The position numbers were made by a program, and so were the translations under genes. Positions 39,101-49,350 of a DNA stretch of 64,000 nucleotides are shown here, piece by piece. The DNA lies in the NCBI GenBank assembly GCA_963995505.1, contig OZ023188.1, positions 3,844,001-3,908,000 of the forward strand, in the 5' to 3' direction. The notes below the pieces were generated by a model. That model made no database searches. It was given only the letters and a program-made list of their open reading frames with translations, and had not been told where the DNA came from. The stretch's first letter is position 1. Every line of letters starts with the position of its first letter. Source of the DNA: Hypericum androsaemum (lineage: Eukaryota > Streptophyta > Magnoliopsida > Malpighiales > Hypericaceae).

Positions 39101-39307
39101 TTAAAAAAGATCTAAATGATGCCTAGTGTCTAAAATTAAGCGATAAGTCCCAATGGCTTCTACTGGAACTTTGATTCGATTTTCCATAAAGATGAATTTC
39201 TCATTTTGGCTTATGGTTTGGGTCGAAAGGAATCCCTGCATCGTATTTGAAACATGAGTGGTACAACCAGAATCAATCCACCAAGTATTATAAGGAACTT
39301 CAGCCAA
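39101..39307 (-). pseudogene. Copia aspartic protease fragment
   Basis: The frame contains WWIDSGCTTHVSN, the copia protease active-site block (DSG), followed by a short remainder. A stop separates it from the integrase frame. Confidence 0.8.
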
Positions 39308-39384
39308 ATTTGATTCGAAACATACTAAAGCATGCCTTACGTTTCATGCAATCTTTCTGATAGTGTCCGGTTTTTTTACAGAAA

Positions 39385-39602
39385 AGGGAAGATGCAGGGA
39401 AGAAGAAGAGTTTTTTATTTAACAAGGGAGGATATTTTGGTCATTTCAGGTGGGGGTTCACCGGAGAAAAAGGAATATTCTGGCTCCAGGGACCCGAGAG
39501 TCTATTATCATCAAAACTTAGGGACGGGAAAATCATTTTTCAAAATCCAGGGATCCTAAGAGAAGGGCGACCAAAGTATAGGGATGTGAGAATAATTTGC
39601 CC
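39385..39602. mobile_element. Right half of a TIR element of the gggcaaatta family
   Basis: The end reads gagaataatttgccct and the preceding 150 bp (cagggacccgagagtctatt, then agggacgggaaaatcattttt) match the right TIR of the element at 43227-44397. The left half is absent: the sequence joins the truncated gag of the copia element. This suggests a deletion or rearrangement junction. Confidence 0.7.
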
Positions 39603-40548
39603 TAAATTTATTTATGCTACTTAATATTTGATAACATTGAGAATTAACTAATGTAATTTTAAGTTAAGTATAACATTCGCAATCCTCAATAAATATGTAG
39701 CAACACTTTATTTTTATTAGTTCAAAATCTCATTATTAAATTAGAACAACTTTAAGTATTTTTCGGTGGAAAATCAACATAATTTGACATGACTACATCA
39801 TATCCTTTATGTTTTTAGGACAACGATTAACTCGTGTACTGATTACTATATAGAGAAGATAATGGGAAATCTAATGGAGGACAACTTATTTTTGGCCTCT
39901 GTGGTGTCGTTCGTCTATTAGAAAGGAGAGCATGCAAGTCTGGGCACGCAATTCGAAAGGGACTCGATTGCAAATTGGAGATTCAAAGATTCCATAAATG
40001 GTCCACAGCTTTTGCCTCCACGTAAAAAGGAAATGCCACGTATTACGTTAGACGGGAACGATCTGGAATTATTATTATTATTTCTTTTGAAGAGAAATTA
40101 TAGTAAAACACTAAAATCTAACCTAGAAGTATTTCATTTAAGTATGTATGTTATATTATGATCGTACTTGGTTCTGCTAATTGAACTTAGTTGATAGATT
40201 GTGTTGGAGCCAGTTGCTATATCAAGTAATTAGTGCTGATTGAAAAATTAGCATTTGATAAAAAAATGTTGATACATGTTTTAAACTGGAAACTCGGTCT
40301 TTTTTATAAAAAAGTAAAAATTGGTTTACTCTAGAATAGATAATTATTACATGAATATCAAAAATACAATTTTACTACCCTAAAATCCAACTCGCCTCAG
40401 ATAAAAATTATGTGAAAAATTTGCAGTAAATTTAAACCCATAAAATCAATTGCCTAGAACCTAACACACCTAAAATAGCAAAAGAAATTACCACTTTACA
40501 AAGGCCAAATAAAATTAATACTCTATGACCACAACCTTAATAGCATTA

Positions 40549-40748
40549 TTTTTTTAAATAAGTAAAGTGTATATTTCCCTTGAAAAAGTCCATCAAATAA
40601 GTTACATCAAGGGGGTACTAATGGTAGTGCACCTAAAATACCAGACAAGCCGCCAGGAGCAAACCCCCGAGCAAAAGCAACTACCCCAGACAAGCAACCC
40701 AGCGGACAGCCCAAAATCAAAGAGGATAAAAAGACCGAACGAAATACG
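40549..40748 (-). mobile_element. 5'-truncated LINE/SINE tail with 16-bp TSD
   Basis: The target duplication aaccttaatagcatta lies at 40533-40548 and 40749-40764. A T-run at the left edge is the poly(A) tail of a minus-strand insert. The body on the minus strand is G/T-rich, like plant LINE 3' ends. No protein motif can be read in 200 bp. Confidence 0.8.
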
Positions 40749-41734
40749 AACCTTAATAGCATTAATGGAGCTCGACATTTCTCCTCTTCAAATTGCTCGC
40801 GATAAATTCTATCAGAATCCGAGTTGTTGAGTTCTACGTTTAAGCTACCATTAGTAGATGTACTTACACAATTATACTTCATAACTTCTATGATTAATAT
40901 GGATTTTCCGGTTTTGCTTCCCTCTTACTCCGGTGATCTGTTGCCGTTGGTTTGAAGTGATACCTGGGTCACGGCTTTTTTTCCCAAGAGTTTTCGGACC
41001 ACTTAATAATCACATACTAGTATTCGACTAATTTAGCTTTAAAATAGTTGAAAAAGAAAAGTTATTTCTAACAATTACATTATTATTTAATGTCGTTTCA
41101 TTGAAAGTAAGCGTACAGTTTGTCCGTAGCCTATGATCTGCCCAAGCAACTGCTGGATTTGACAATCTCAACGTGAAGAATACCGTCAATGTTTTTTTTT
41201 TCCAACATGAAAAATACCGTCAATGTTTCACTGTTTTCGTGTAACATTCCATCAACCGAAAAAATAGAGTACAGAGATTGATGTTCTCTCTCCATATAAA
41301 ATAAGGAACAATATCTAACCTTAGATTGATGTTCTTATTGTAAAAAAATTTCATGCTGAATTAAAATCGCAATTCGCAAATGATGTCAAAGTTATTCTAT
41401 TGTATATCAATTCTTATAATATACTTGATTAAGATATAATAATCATTCACTGATACAAAATTACATTTATAATTGAAAAACAAAAGCAGAAATTAATTTT
41501 TTTTATAAGTGGATTATAGACCAAAATTTTTAAATACCTTTCTAAGAGAGAGAGAGGGCAAAAGTGGAAGTATGTGAAAACTTAACACAACCGAAAATTA
41601 TTAGATCGATGTAGTTGGTCTATAATCTAGGAAATACCAACTAAAAACTGAAAAGGTTTAATTTCTAAATTTACCTCACCGATGGAAAAAATATTGTTTA
41701 ATTTATATCACCGCCACGCGGGCCAAGAGAAGGG

Positions 41735-42290
41735 CAGAAGGCCCATACAAGTTGTATGAGGGAGTGCGGGCCTAAAGGGAATAAAAAGGAGTTTGGGCCA
41801 AAAGATGGGCCGAATCCATCTTCTTATAAACAAATGGTCATTAACAGTATGGTCCTCCACATTGGAATTTTCATCTTATCTGAAGAAAAGCCCTCTCCGT
41901 TGTCCTTCAATTGTATTTTTCTTTGTCGTCCTAAAATTGATTAATCTGAATTTAACTCGAAAGACGATCATAAGCGAAAATAAAAAATTCTAAACTCTGA
42001 ACTCTCTTGGCTTTAGGCTTCTTAGCTGCACGTCCAAACAAATGAGGAACCAACGAATCGGCGATTTCAGCACCTTGGAAACGTAAGGAAGCATTAAAAC
42101 TTCACATATTGTAATGTGAATATCCTATTTTGGTGGAATGAAGTGGGAATATTCTAAAGAAACGTGCAGATGTGGATTATCGACACTCTTTTTTTACGAA
42201 CAGATCCAGACACTAGAATACGAAATTTCTACGAGAGGAGATGTGTAGCTGATCAGCAGTTTCGTAGATGAGGTAAGTACCACTTCTGAT
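41735..42290 (+). promoter_or_regulatory. Possible promoter and 5' UTR fragment with TGGGCC motifs
   Basis: At least three TGGGCC site-II-type motifs occur within about 80 bp (near 41738-41815, both orientations). Further on are two possible short exons with good plus-strand donors (acgtaagg near 42080 and gaggtaagta near 42272). Site-II motifs typify promoters of plant growth and ribosomal-protein genes. Sequence similar to the LOX 3' flank begins near 42430, so any gene body would have been cut off. Speculative. Confidence 0.3.
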
Positions 42291-42429
42291 ATTGAAGTAG
42301 ATCTGACTCTAGGTAGTTATCGTTCATATCAACAACCTTATTCTGTGATACTGGTATATGTTGCGGTATGCAATTATCCAAATTGAATTATGTTGTTGTT
42401 TTTATGTTTATACTACGCTCTGTAACCTG

Positions 42430-43230
42430 CTTATCAATATTACGAGAGAGAAGTTTGTTCATATTTTTTCTGATTTCTTTTACAAAAAAGTTTAAAACCA
42501 ATTTTCCCTTAATTATAGGGGTATCTTTGTCCAAACAATCATTCAAATAGTAGAGTTCAACTATGGACGTTTTAAATTATAAAATAGTAATGTATAATTC
42601 GATCGAAATATATTTTAATAATGTAAATTTTTTTGGTGAATTTAAATTGAGGTAGTTAAACTAAAATTTTGGAATTTAGACAACATTTTATTTTGTTACT
42701 CTCTCAAATAATTTTGGTCACCCATTGCTTGATTATGTCCCATAGGAGGAGGCCATCGTTGGCGTATGGGTAGTCCTCTATTGTCAGCTTCAGGCCATGA
42801 GGAGCTGATGCATCTTCCACCGCCATTCCCCTGCCAATAACAAGAATACCCATATCAACTATTGCATGATGTCCATTCTATTCTAACAAGTATATAACGC
42901 TACTTTTTTTGAACAAGTTAAATTTTTATTTATTAATTTTATGCAGAAAGAGAATCCATAATTTCACAGTCGACAAGTTCTTCAAAACCCTGTTACAGCA
43001 AGACCTAATATATTTTTCTGCCTCGAGCACGTAGTTTTTTTCCGCCTCCATACTACAAATATGAACATTCCTTCTAAGTTATCTAAAGAGAACGATGAAG
43101 ATTAGAGGTGTTGCCAATATGTGTGGTTAGGGATGAGGTCGTCTTGGTATATATTCAGGTCTATGGTAGCTTATTGCCTTTCCTGGATTTGGTTTATATA
43201 GGGGAAAACGGGACATGATTTTTTAAGAAT
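42430..43230 (-). pseudogene. Chimeric 13-LOX remnant: LOX-B/C-like 3' part fused to LOX-A-like 5' end
   Basis: 42435-42700 matches the 3' flank of LOX-B and LOX-C. 42716-42830 is the first 115 bp of exon 9, in frame ([15 protein letters not shown] and on), with the correct acceptor; the rest of exon 9 is gone. 42831-43065 follows intron 8. At about 43070 it jumps to sequence matching the LOX-A 5' leader and promoter (15580-15735), including the TATA box. Exons 1-8 are absent. The exon fragment is LOX-B/C type (KQWVT), not LOX-A type. It cannot encode a lipoxygenase. Confidence 0.88.
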
Positions 43231-44397
43231 AAATTACCCTCACATCCCTGAGGTTTGGTCACCCTCTCCCTAGGGTCCCTGACTTTTGGAAAATGATTGT
43301 CCCGTCCCTAAGTTTTGACGATAATAGACTCTCGGGTCCCTGACTGACGTCATCAGCTCTTTTTTTCATTTTTTGTCATGGAAATGACCAAAATACTCTT
43401 AAACAAAAAATAAAAAAATTTACATTCTTCAACATTTGACTAAGAACAACTAACAACTAAAAACTAATCAAAAAATAAGATCAAACTAACAAAAATCAAG
43501 AACACAACCAAGAACATCAAGAAAAAAATTTTGATTAACTAATTAGAGCGGAATCCCTACTCGACCTCGATGAGGATGCTCGTCCGGCGACTCCTCTCCT
43601 CCACCTCTCTCTCGTTGTTAGAGACTCCTCTCTTCCTTTAGAAAGCCACACACGTGGTGGAGAGGATCTTGGGCTCCCTTGTGACAACTGGTGGTGGCCA
43701 ACTCCCTGCGTTAACCCCGACCCCGACCCCCTCCTCCTCGATGTGGTCCCTCACCGACTACGAGGTCGAGAAGAGGGACTGGGAGAAGGGCCGCACGGGC
43801 CCCGCCAACCGCGCCGACCTTCCCTGCTCTACTTCCTTCGCCGGTCCGAGGCCCTGTCGTAGCTGTCGCTGCCGGGCGACGTTTGGCTCTAACGACAAGG
43901 ATGAGTCGGCGGAGGAAGAGGAGGAACAGGAGGGAGGCGACGATGAGGAGGGGTGGGAGATTAGGTCTTCGATCTGGATGGACCAAACTCTCGATAACGA
44001 GGTTCGAATTTGTGATCTTTATTTCTGAATTTCCTTAATTTTTTCATGAAATTTAGATTAGGTCTCAAGCTGAATTGTTGGATGATTAGTTAATTAATTA
44101 TTTTTTGTCGTTCTTGGTTGTGTTCTTGATTTTGGTTAGTTTGATCTTATTTTTGAGTTAGTTTTTGGTTGTTGGTGTTCTTGGTCAAAGGTTAAAGAAT
44201 GTAAATTTTTTTATTTTTTGTTTAAGGGTATTTTGGTCATTTTCATGACCAAAAATGAAAAAAAGAGTTGATGACGTCAGCCAGGGACCCGAGAGTCTAT
44301 TATCGTCAAAATTTAGGGACGGGACAATCATTTTCCGAAAGTCAGGGACCCTAGGGGGAGGGTGACCAAACCTCAGGAACGTGAGGGTAATTTGTCC
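43227..44397. mobile_element. Non-autonomous TIR element in the promoter of the LOX remnant
   Basis: The TIRs are about 130 bp (left aaattaccctcacatccc; right gggtaatttgtcc) and share the runs ctgacttttggaaaatga and taatagactctcgggtcc in inverted form. TGACGTCA lies at both inner edges (43345-43352 and 44272-44279). The flanks attttttaa and attttttat fit a 9-bp TSD. LOX-A upstream has the empty site at about 15730-15745. The core at 43560-43990 is GC-rich, with low-complexity frames that look like captured or artefactual coding sequence. Confidence 0.85.
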
Positions 44398-47152
44398 ATT
44401 TTTTATGTATATGCATGATTTATCTTTTCGGCTCAAAATTAAATTAGTTGATCGAGTGAATTTTAGATATCAGAAGATAAGAGTTGTGTATATGAAGTGT
44501 CATCACTTGTGCACTTTCTTGGTGCGGTTGTTTTCCATAGAAGTTTACCGTGCGGAGATTTTTACCCCTCTGCCCTCTCTGGATTGTAAATATTATTGTA
44601 ACAATTAATAAAATTTTACCTATTAAAAAATCAAGCAAAAAAAATATGCGTCATACTTGTCAAAAAACATATATATATGCATGAATTTTTATTGAGCATG
44701 AATATGAACATAGGGGAAGCATTACTGCCCTTTTTTTTATAGATTTAAATTGTTTCCACAATTTTGGATCTTAGACGGTCATGGAATTCGATCCACCCAC
44801 CTCATATTTAAGAACTGAGACCGTATCCATCCTCCCGCACTATTAATGCCCCCTTGCATGTGGTTCTGGCTCTCTCCGTACACAGTTTGCTGATTATTAC
44901 TGTGGATGTGGAGATTTCTTTTTTGGATTGTTGCTAGATGTAGTATGTTCTACCATATGAGAATATAGGAAAGAGTGAAGTTAGAAATAACAAAAATCTA
45001 CTTATATTTTTGAATGGTATGTTCTAAGACGATTAAGGATTTTGTTTTTCGTTTTTTATGGTACGATTAAGGAATTTCTGTTGTCCAAATTGTACACTTT
45101 GAATACCCACCAAAAAGGGTAGCCACGGCCCAAGCCCATAATTTTTTTGTAAGTAGATTTTATTTCATATGAATAATTACATATTTATAAACTGGGTGTT
45201 AATTCCTCGTACGATTACGAAGTTGTAGCTGTAGATCTTGTAAAATTTTGCACGGTAAAACTCATCTCACATTGTCACCTAGGATTATGTAATTAATGGT
45301 GTACTTTGTCTATACGTATGCAATTATATTAGTGGTATTGTTTGGATTTTAACCAATGAGTTTTATACAAGTGATAAAAAAATTAGATTTACTTAAGAAA
45401 GTCTTGATCAAGTCTCATATTTAGACATACCTACTGGATTTTATCTGAAATTAGAAGTTAAATGCGAGAGCAGATACTCCATAAATTAATTACCATGAAT
45501 AATTTCTTAATCATGTCGATTATTTGTTTTAATTGAAACACTTGAGACCAAATTTTCTGTAGAATGATATTTTCTTCACCTAATTAGAGAACTCTGCTAT
45601 TATATACAAACAAAAAGAAACCCTGCTACTTATTCTAAATATCTTAAGTGTGTTAATACACTAATATTCTCTTCCATGACCAGGAGTGGATAATGTGGGA
45701 GAATTCCATTAAAGAGGCCAACCAACAATATGTGCTATTTTTCTTGCTATCTTTGGATGCAGCTGGTCTTTAGTTACTGTGTATTTTGGGTCCCAATTAT
45801 CTTGGTGAGGCTTGACTTGGCTCTTTGTAAAGTCATGTGTGGGGTCCCAATTTAAGGGAGGGGTCGAATGTGGATGAAGTTTGGTTGATGATATCGAGCT
45901 TCCCAACATTCAATCCTAGATCATTTCATCTAGGTTGTAAGATTCAGGTGGGGTTGTTTTAGGTGTTAAATTGAGTTTACGGTGGCGTTAACGCTTGAAT
46001 ACCCTTTTTTTCTCTCTTAAGTTTTTCACTCACTTTTACTGCCCGTATGTTTTAATGAGACCTAACATCACGCAAAATTGTAAGGACGTTTGCAATGCCA
46101 AAATATCCTAATAATTTCATGCGATGTCAAAGTTTCCCGTGGAAACTTCACGCAAAATTGTAAGGACGGTTGCCACATCTTCCTCCCAAAATGCGTTGGC
46201 TGTCTCGCTTTCAGAAATTAGCCCCTCGCTTGACACTTGATGAGTTACTAATCTAGAAATGAAATGAATCATCTTTGGAGATGACATATCATAACAAATT
46301 TTGATTTCTCGAGGGTGTCTTTTCTTTTGCTTAAATGTTGATTCTCGTACTTTTCGTTAAGGTCTTCTTGTACGTGTAGCGAAGTCTGTTGTTGAATCTC
46401 TTGGATTTTCATAATTTTTTTGCCTTCCAGAATATTTCTTTCAAACCCACCAAAATATAGATTCATATTTGGCCTGATGGGTCAAATGGGCATACGTTCT
46501 TCCTTGGCCAATCCATCTTTGGTTCACATTATCGAGTTTACTAATAAATTTATACTTCAAAAAAATTTGGGTATCAGAAAAATGAAAAGATTTATGCATA
46601 TATAGACAAGTTCGGCACCTTCCACGCATGGCGGTCTATTTTTAGCACATGGTTAATGCGATTTATATGTTCTTTTTATGTTTTAGGAGCGTGGGCGGGC
46701 TTTCGGTTCGCTAGGCTTTTTTTTCTTAGTATGGTGGTCTGTATTTTTGGGGTTTATTATCCTTGTAAATATTCCTCTTTTCTTCAATATAATTATTACT
46801 TGTAAAAAAAATGTTCAAGTCATGTAGTTTGGAATAAGAATTATTGTCCAAGTCATGTAGAATTCATCTAAACAAACCTAGGATTAAAAAAATTGTAACT
46901 ATAAAATAAAAATTGGAAACCTAATAACAACCATTTACTAAAAGATCTACGCGTCGGATTTTAAAACTTAATAATTTACCTCCGCGGACTTGGAAACGAC
47001 AACGCCGTACGTCGGATGCAGTAGTCGGAACGCGTCTCAGGGAAGAAAACAAAATCTCGTGACGATTTTATCAACACTGGTCCTTTCATCTCGTCCTTGC
47101 CAACGAGGAAACGACACCGAAGGGATGATCGTAGCTCGAGCTTCAAGAATAT
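44398..47152. other. Duplication copy 2, block matching 15740-18560
   Basis: Gene-free. Private differences include about 600 bp at 45670-46250 without match in copy 1 (unidentified, G/T-rich) and a LINE-like tail at about 46683-46812. Confidence 0.5.
46683..46812 (+). mobile_element. LINE 3'-end-like fragment
   Basis: A G/T-rich stretch ends in cttgtaaaaaaaa after ttcaatataattattac, which resembles the 3' end of a plant LINE with its A-run. Copy 1 lacks it at the corresponding place, where instead about 570 bp of other sequence stands (17715-18285). No clear TSD was seen. Confidence 0.45.
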
Positions 47153-47756
47153 TGTTGGGGAAAATTGAATGAAAATTCAATGCAAAAAGTTCAAAGAGAA
47201 AAGTACAAGTGGAAGGCCCAAAAGTGGATATAGAAAGGGCAATCTCATATTGGAAAGTGCAACAAAAATTTTCTAGTTTATAAGGAGAGTTTTCTTATTG
47301 ACTAGAAAATAAGTTGACTACTTGGATAGCCAACTCGGATCGCAGCGAGCACGTGTGTGTACATTGTGCGCATGTCGTAATGGGCGTTTTGTGGTGCACT
47401 TGGCACGTACGCATCGTCGCGAGGAGCCTTAAAGTTTTACCAAAGCTCGGACGAAGAGGCTCAGATGTCCACCCAAGGGACACGAGCGAAAGGGCTGTCT
47501 GCCAAAGGGTTCCAGAATACCTTCGTTGTTTCGTGCCCCTTCGGAAGTGCCTGATTCCACTCCATCTAGCGCCTATAAATAGGCCCTTCCATTCGTTAGC
47601 AATAGTTGTTCTTCTCTCCCTCTCTCAAGAAAGTTCCTCGCCTGAAACTTCGAGGGTCGTTGTGCTACGAACTCGGAAGCATCCTAGTAGTTGTATTACA
47701 GAGAAAGAGTCCAACTCTTGCCTCGACTATACCAGACCATTTCCAAAGAAACAACA
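47153..47756. mobile_element. Solo LTR (604 bp) with 5-bp TSD
   Basis: It starts tgttggggaaaattg and ends aaagaaacaaca, with terminal TG...CA. The flanks are aatat on both sides (47148-47152 and 47757-47761). Copy 1 keeps the empty site near 18577-18590 (agaatatgtagta). An internal TATA-like tataaatagg lies near 47574. No retrotransposon coding sequence is attached, so unequal recombination between LTRs is the likely origin. Confidence 0.9.
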
Positions 47757-47904
47757 AATATTTAGTATAAGAAAATGGTCCTGCGACATTTTTCTCAAAG
47801 TACTTGTCAATACCAAGCCTTTTACCTTATTTAACTAAATATAGCAACGTAATTTCCAAAGGGAATTCTTAGTCAAGTAGTAATGATTATTATAATAGTC
47901 CCTT

Positions 47905-48043
47905 AGATGTTCCTGTTGGGTTGTAGGTTGTGGTTGCTTCTCTGTTTTGGAGGGAAGGGGCTGGGATGCTTGTATCCTAGCTCCTGTTATACACTTCTTG
48001 TAAATTATTTGTTATTTATAATCAATTTACTTACCCAAAAAAA
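47905..48043 (+). mobile_element. LINE 3'-end-like fragment
   Basis: The G/T-rich run ggttgtggttgcttctctg is followed by cttgtaaattatttg and an A-run (cccaaaaaaaa). It is absent from copy 1 near 18715, where attataataaattagaaag is continuous. TSD not clear. Confidence 0.5.
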
Positions 48044-49350
48044 ATTCAGATAAATTAGAAATTTTTTTTGATAGAAGACTGAGCTATGGACATAATTTTT
48101 TAAAATTACACTTGTAATTTGATTTCGTATTTATATATCCGGACTTGATTTTTCATTTTCGCCAAAATTTTAACTAACATGTGTGTGTCCGTTTGTTGAT
48201 TCTAACAGTTCTAATTCTAGGTGGCCGACAATTGACTGGAAAATGCCTTTTCCATGTGGTGGATTGAGAGATCCTAAAACACACGCAATCTCTCATTTTC
48301 AGCTCAATTATTAGAAACTTGAAACTCTTTTCTGATTGAGACTTGTTATATTGGTGAAATGTTATCGGTATTAATTAGTTCAAATACTAAAAATTGAACT
48401 TTTTAAATAAATTTTATTTTTGAGTTTTATGAATAGAACAATACGGATATAATAGTTCACTTTATGAAGTCTAACAACTCTATCACGCAGCTTTCAAAGC
48501 AAGCACTTGGAGCTTCTCAAAAAAAAAAATCACACAGTGGACTGGTGGAGTACTTGAGTTCACGGGTTCCCAAGGTTAATGAAAATGGAAATACGAGTGA
48601 AATGAAAATATAAGTGAAATGACATGAGGAAAACCGTGAATCGTGATGAAATCGAGAGTAAAATTTCAATTATGTAAATGAAAATTGTACGGATTTCATG
48701 ACGAAAATTTATCTATCTTTGAGTTGTGTGCGATTTTTATGATGGAATGACTAATCCCAAAATAAGTTGTTAATCAAAAAAATCTATTTGGGAAATTTTG
48801 TGATTCTTAAAATAGAAATAAAATTTTATTTTAGTATCTTGTTGTTTGGTCGATTTGTACACTATAATCTTACGGTTTAAAATTATCAGGATTTAGTGAT
48901 ATAGATTTTTCTAGTTGATATCTCATTATTTTTTGACCAAAATACCTCTAAGATCATTAAATTAAAATTTTAAAATAAATCAGAAGAAAATTCACTCAAA
49001 ATATTACGAGAGAGAAATTTGTTCATATTCTTCTGAATTCTTTTTCAAAAAAGTTTAAAACCAATTTTTTCTTAATTATAGGGGTATTTTTGTCCAAACG
49101 ATCTTTCAAATAGTTGAGTGTCAAACCTATATCATATGGTTGATCGTTTTAAACATAAGGTAGTATTTTGCAAGTCCATCAAAATACATGTTAATAATGT
49201 GAAATTTTCTTGGTGAATTTAAACTTAAGTGATTAACTTAAACTTCTGAACTTCAAATAATATTGAACTTTATTTTTCCTCCCAAGCAAGATTTTTTTTA
49301 TATTTCCGTCGTTTGGAAATGACGATATTGTTTCAATTACATCAACAACA
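48044..49350. other. LOX-C 3' flank, matches 18720-21445 without the TIR element
   Basis: No gene. It includes the empty site of the 19528 TIR element (about 48515-48530) and only one unit of the local direct repeat seen at 18955-19545. Confidence 0.6.

Larger units (their letters stand above)
33983..39384 (-). mobile_element. Ty1/copia retrotransposon, decayed, 5' truncated
   Basis: Reading on the minus strand: a gag zinc-knuckle remnant (about 39335-39380), protease with DSGCTTH (39101-39307), integrase (38147-39061), reverse transcriptase pieces (36550-37612), RNase H (34823-36550, split) and one LTR. The order gag-PR-IN-RT-RNaseH defines copia. The 5' LTR and most of gag are missing; at about 39385 the sequence switches to a half TIR element. 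Several frames are broken by stops and shifts, so it is non-autonomous. Confidence 0.9.
39603..42429. other. Gene-poor spacer between the two duplication copies
   Basis: AT-rich, with a LINE tail (40549-40748) and a promoter-like stretch at 41730-42290. I see no intact coding gene. Confidence 0.5.

Noticed and set aside
42716..42830. A fourth functional LOX gene
   Set aside because: Only about 38 codons of exon 9 remain; the catalytic His/Asn and terminal Ile are absent, and exons 1-8 are deleted.
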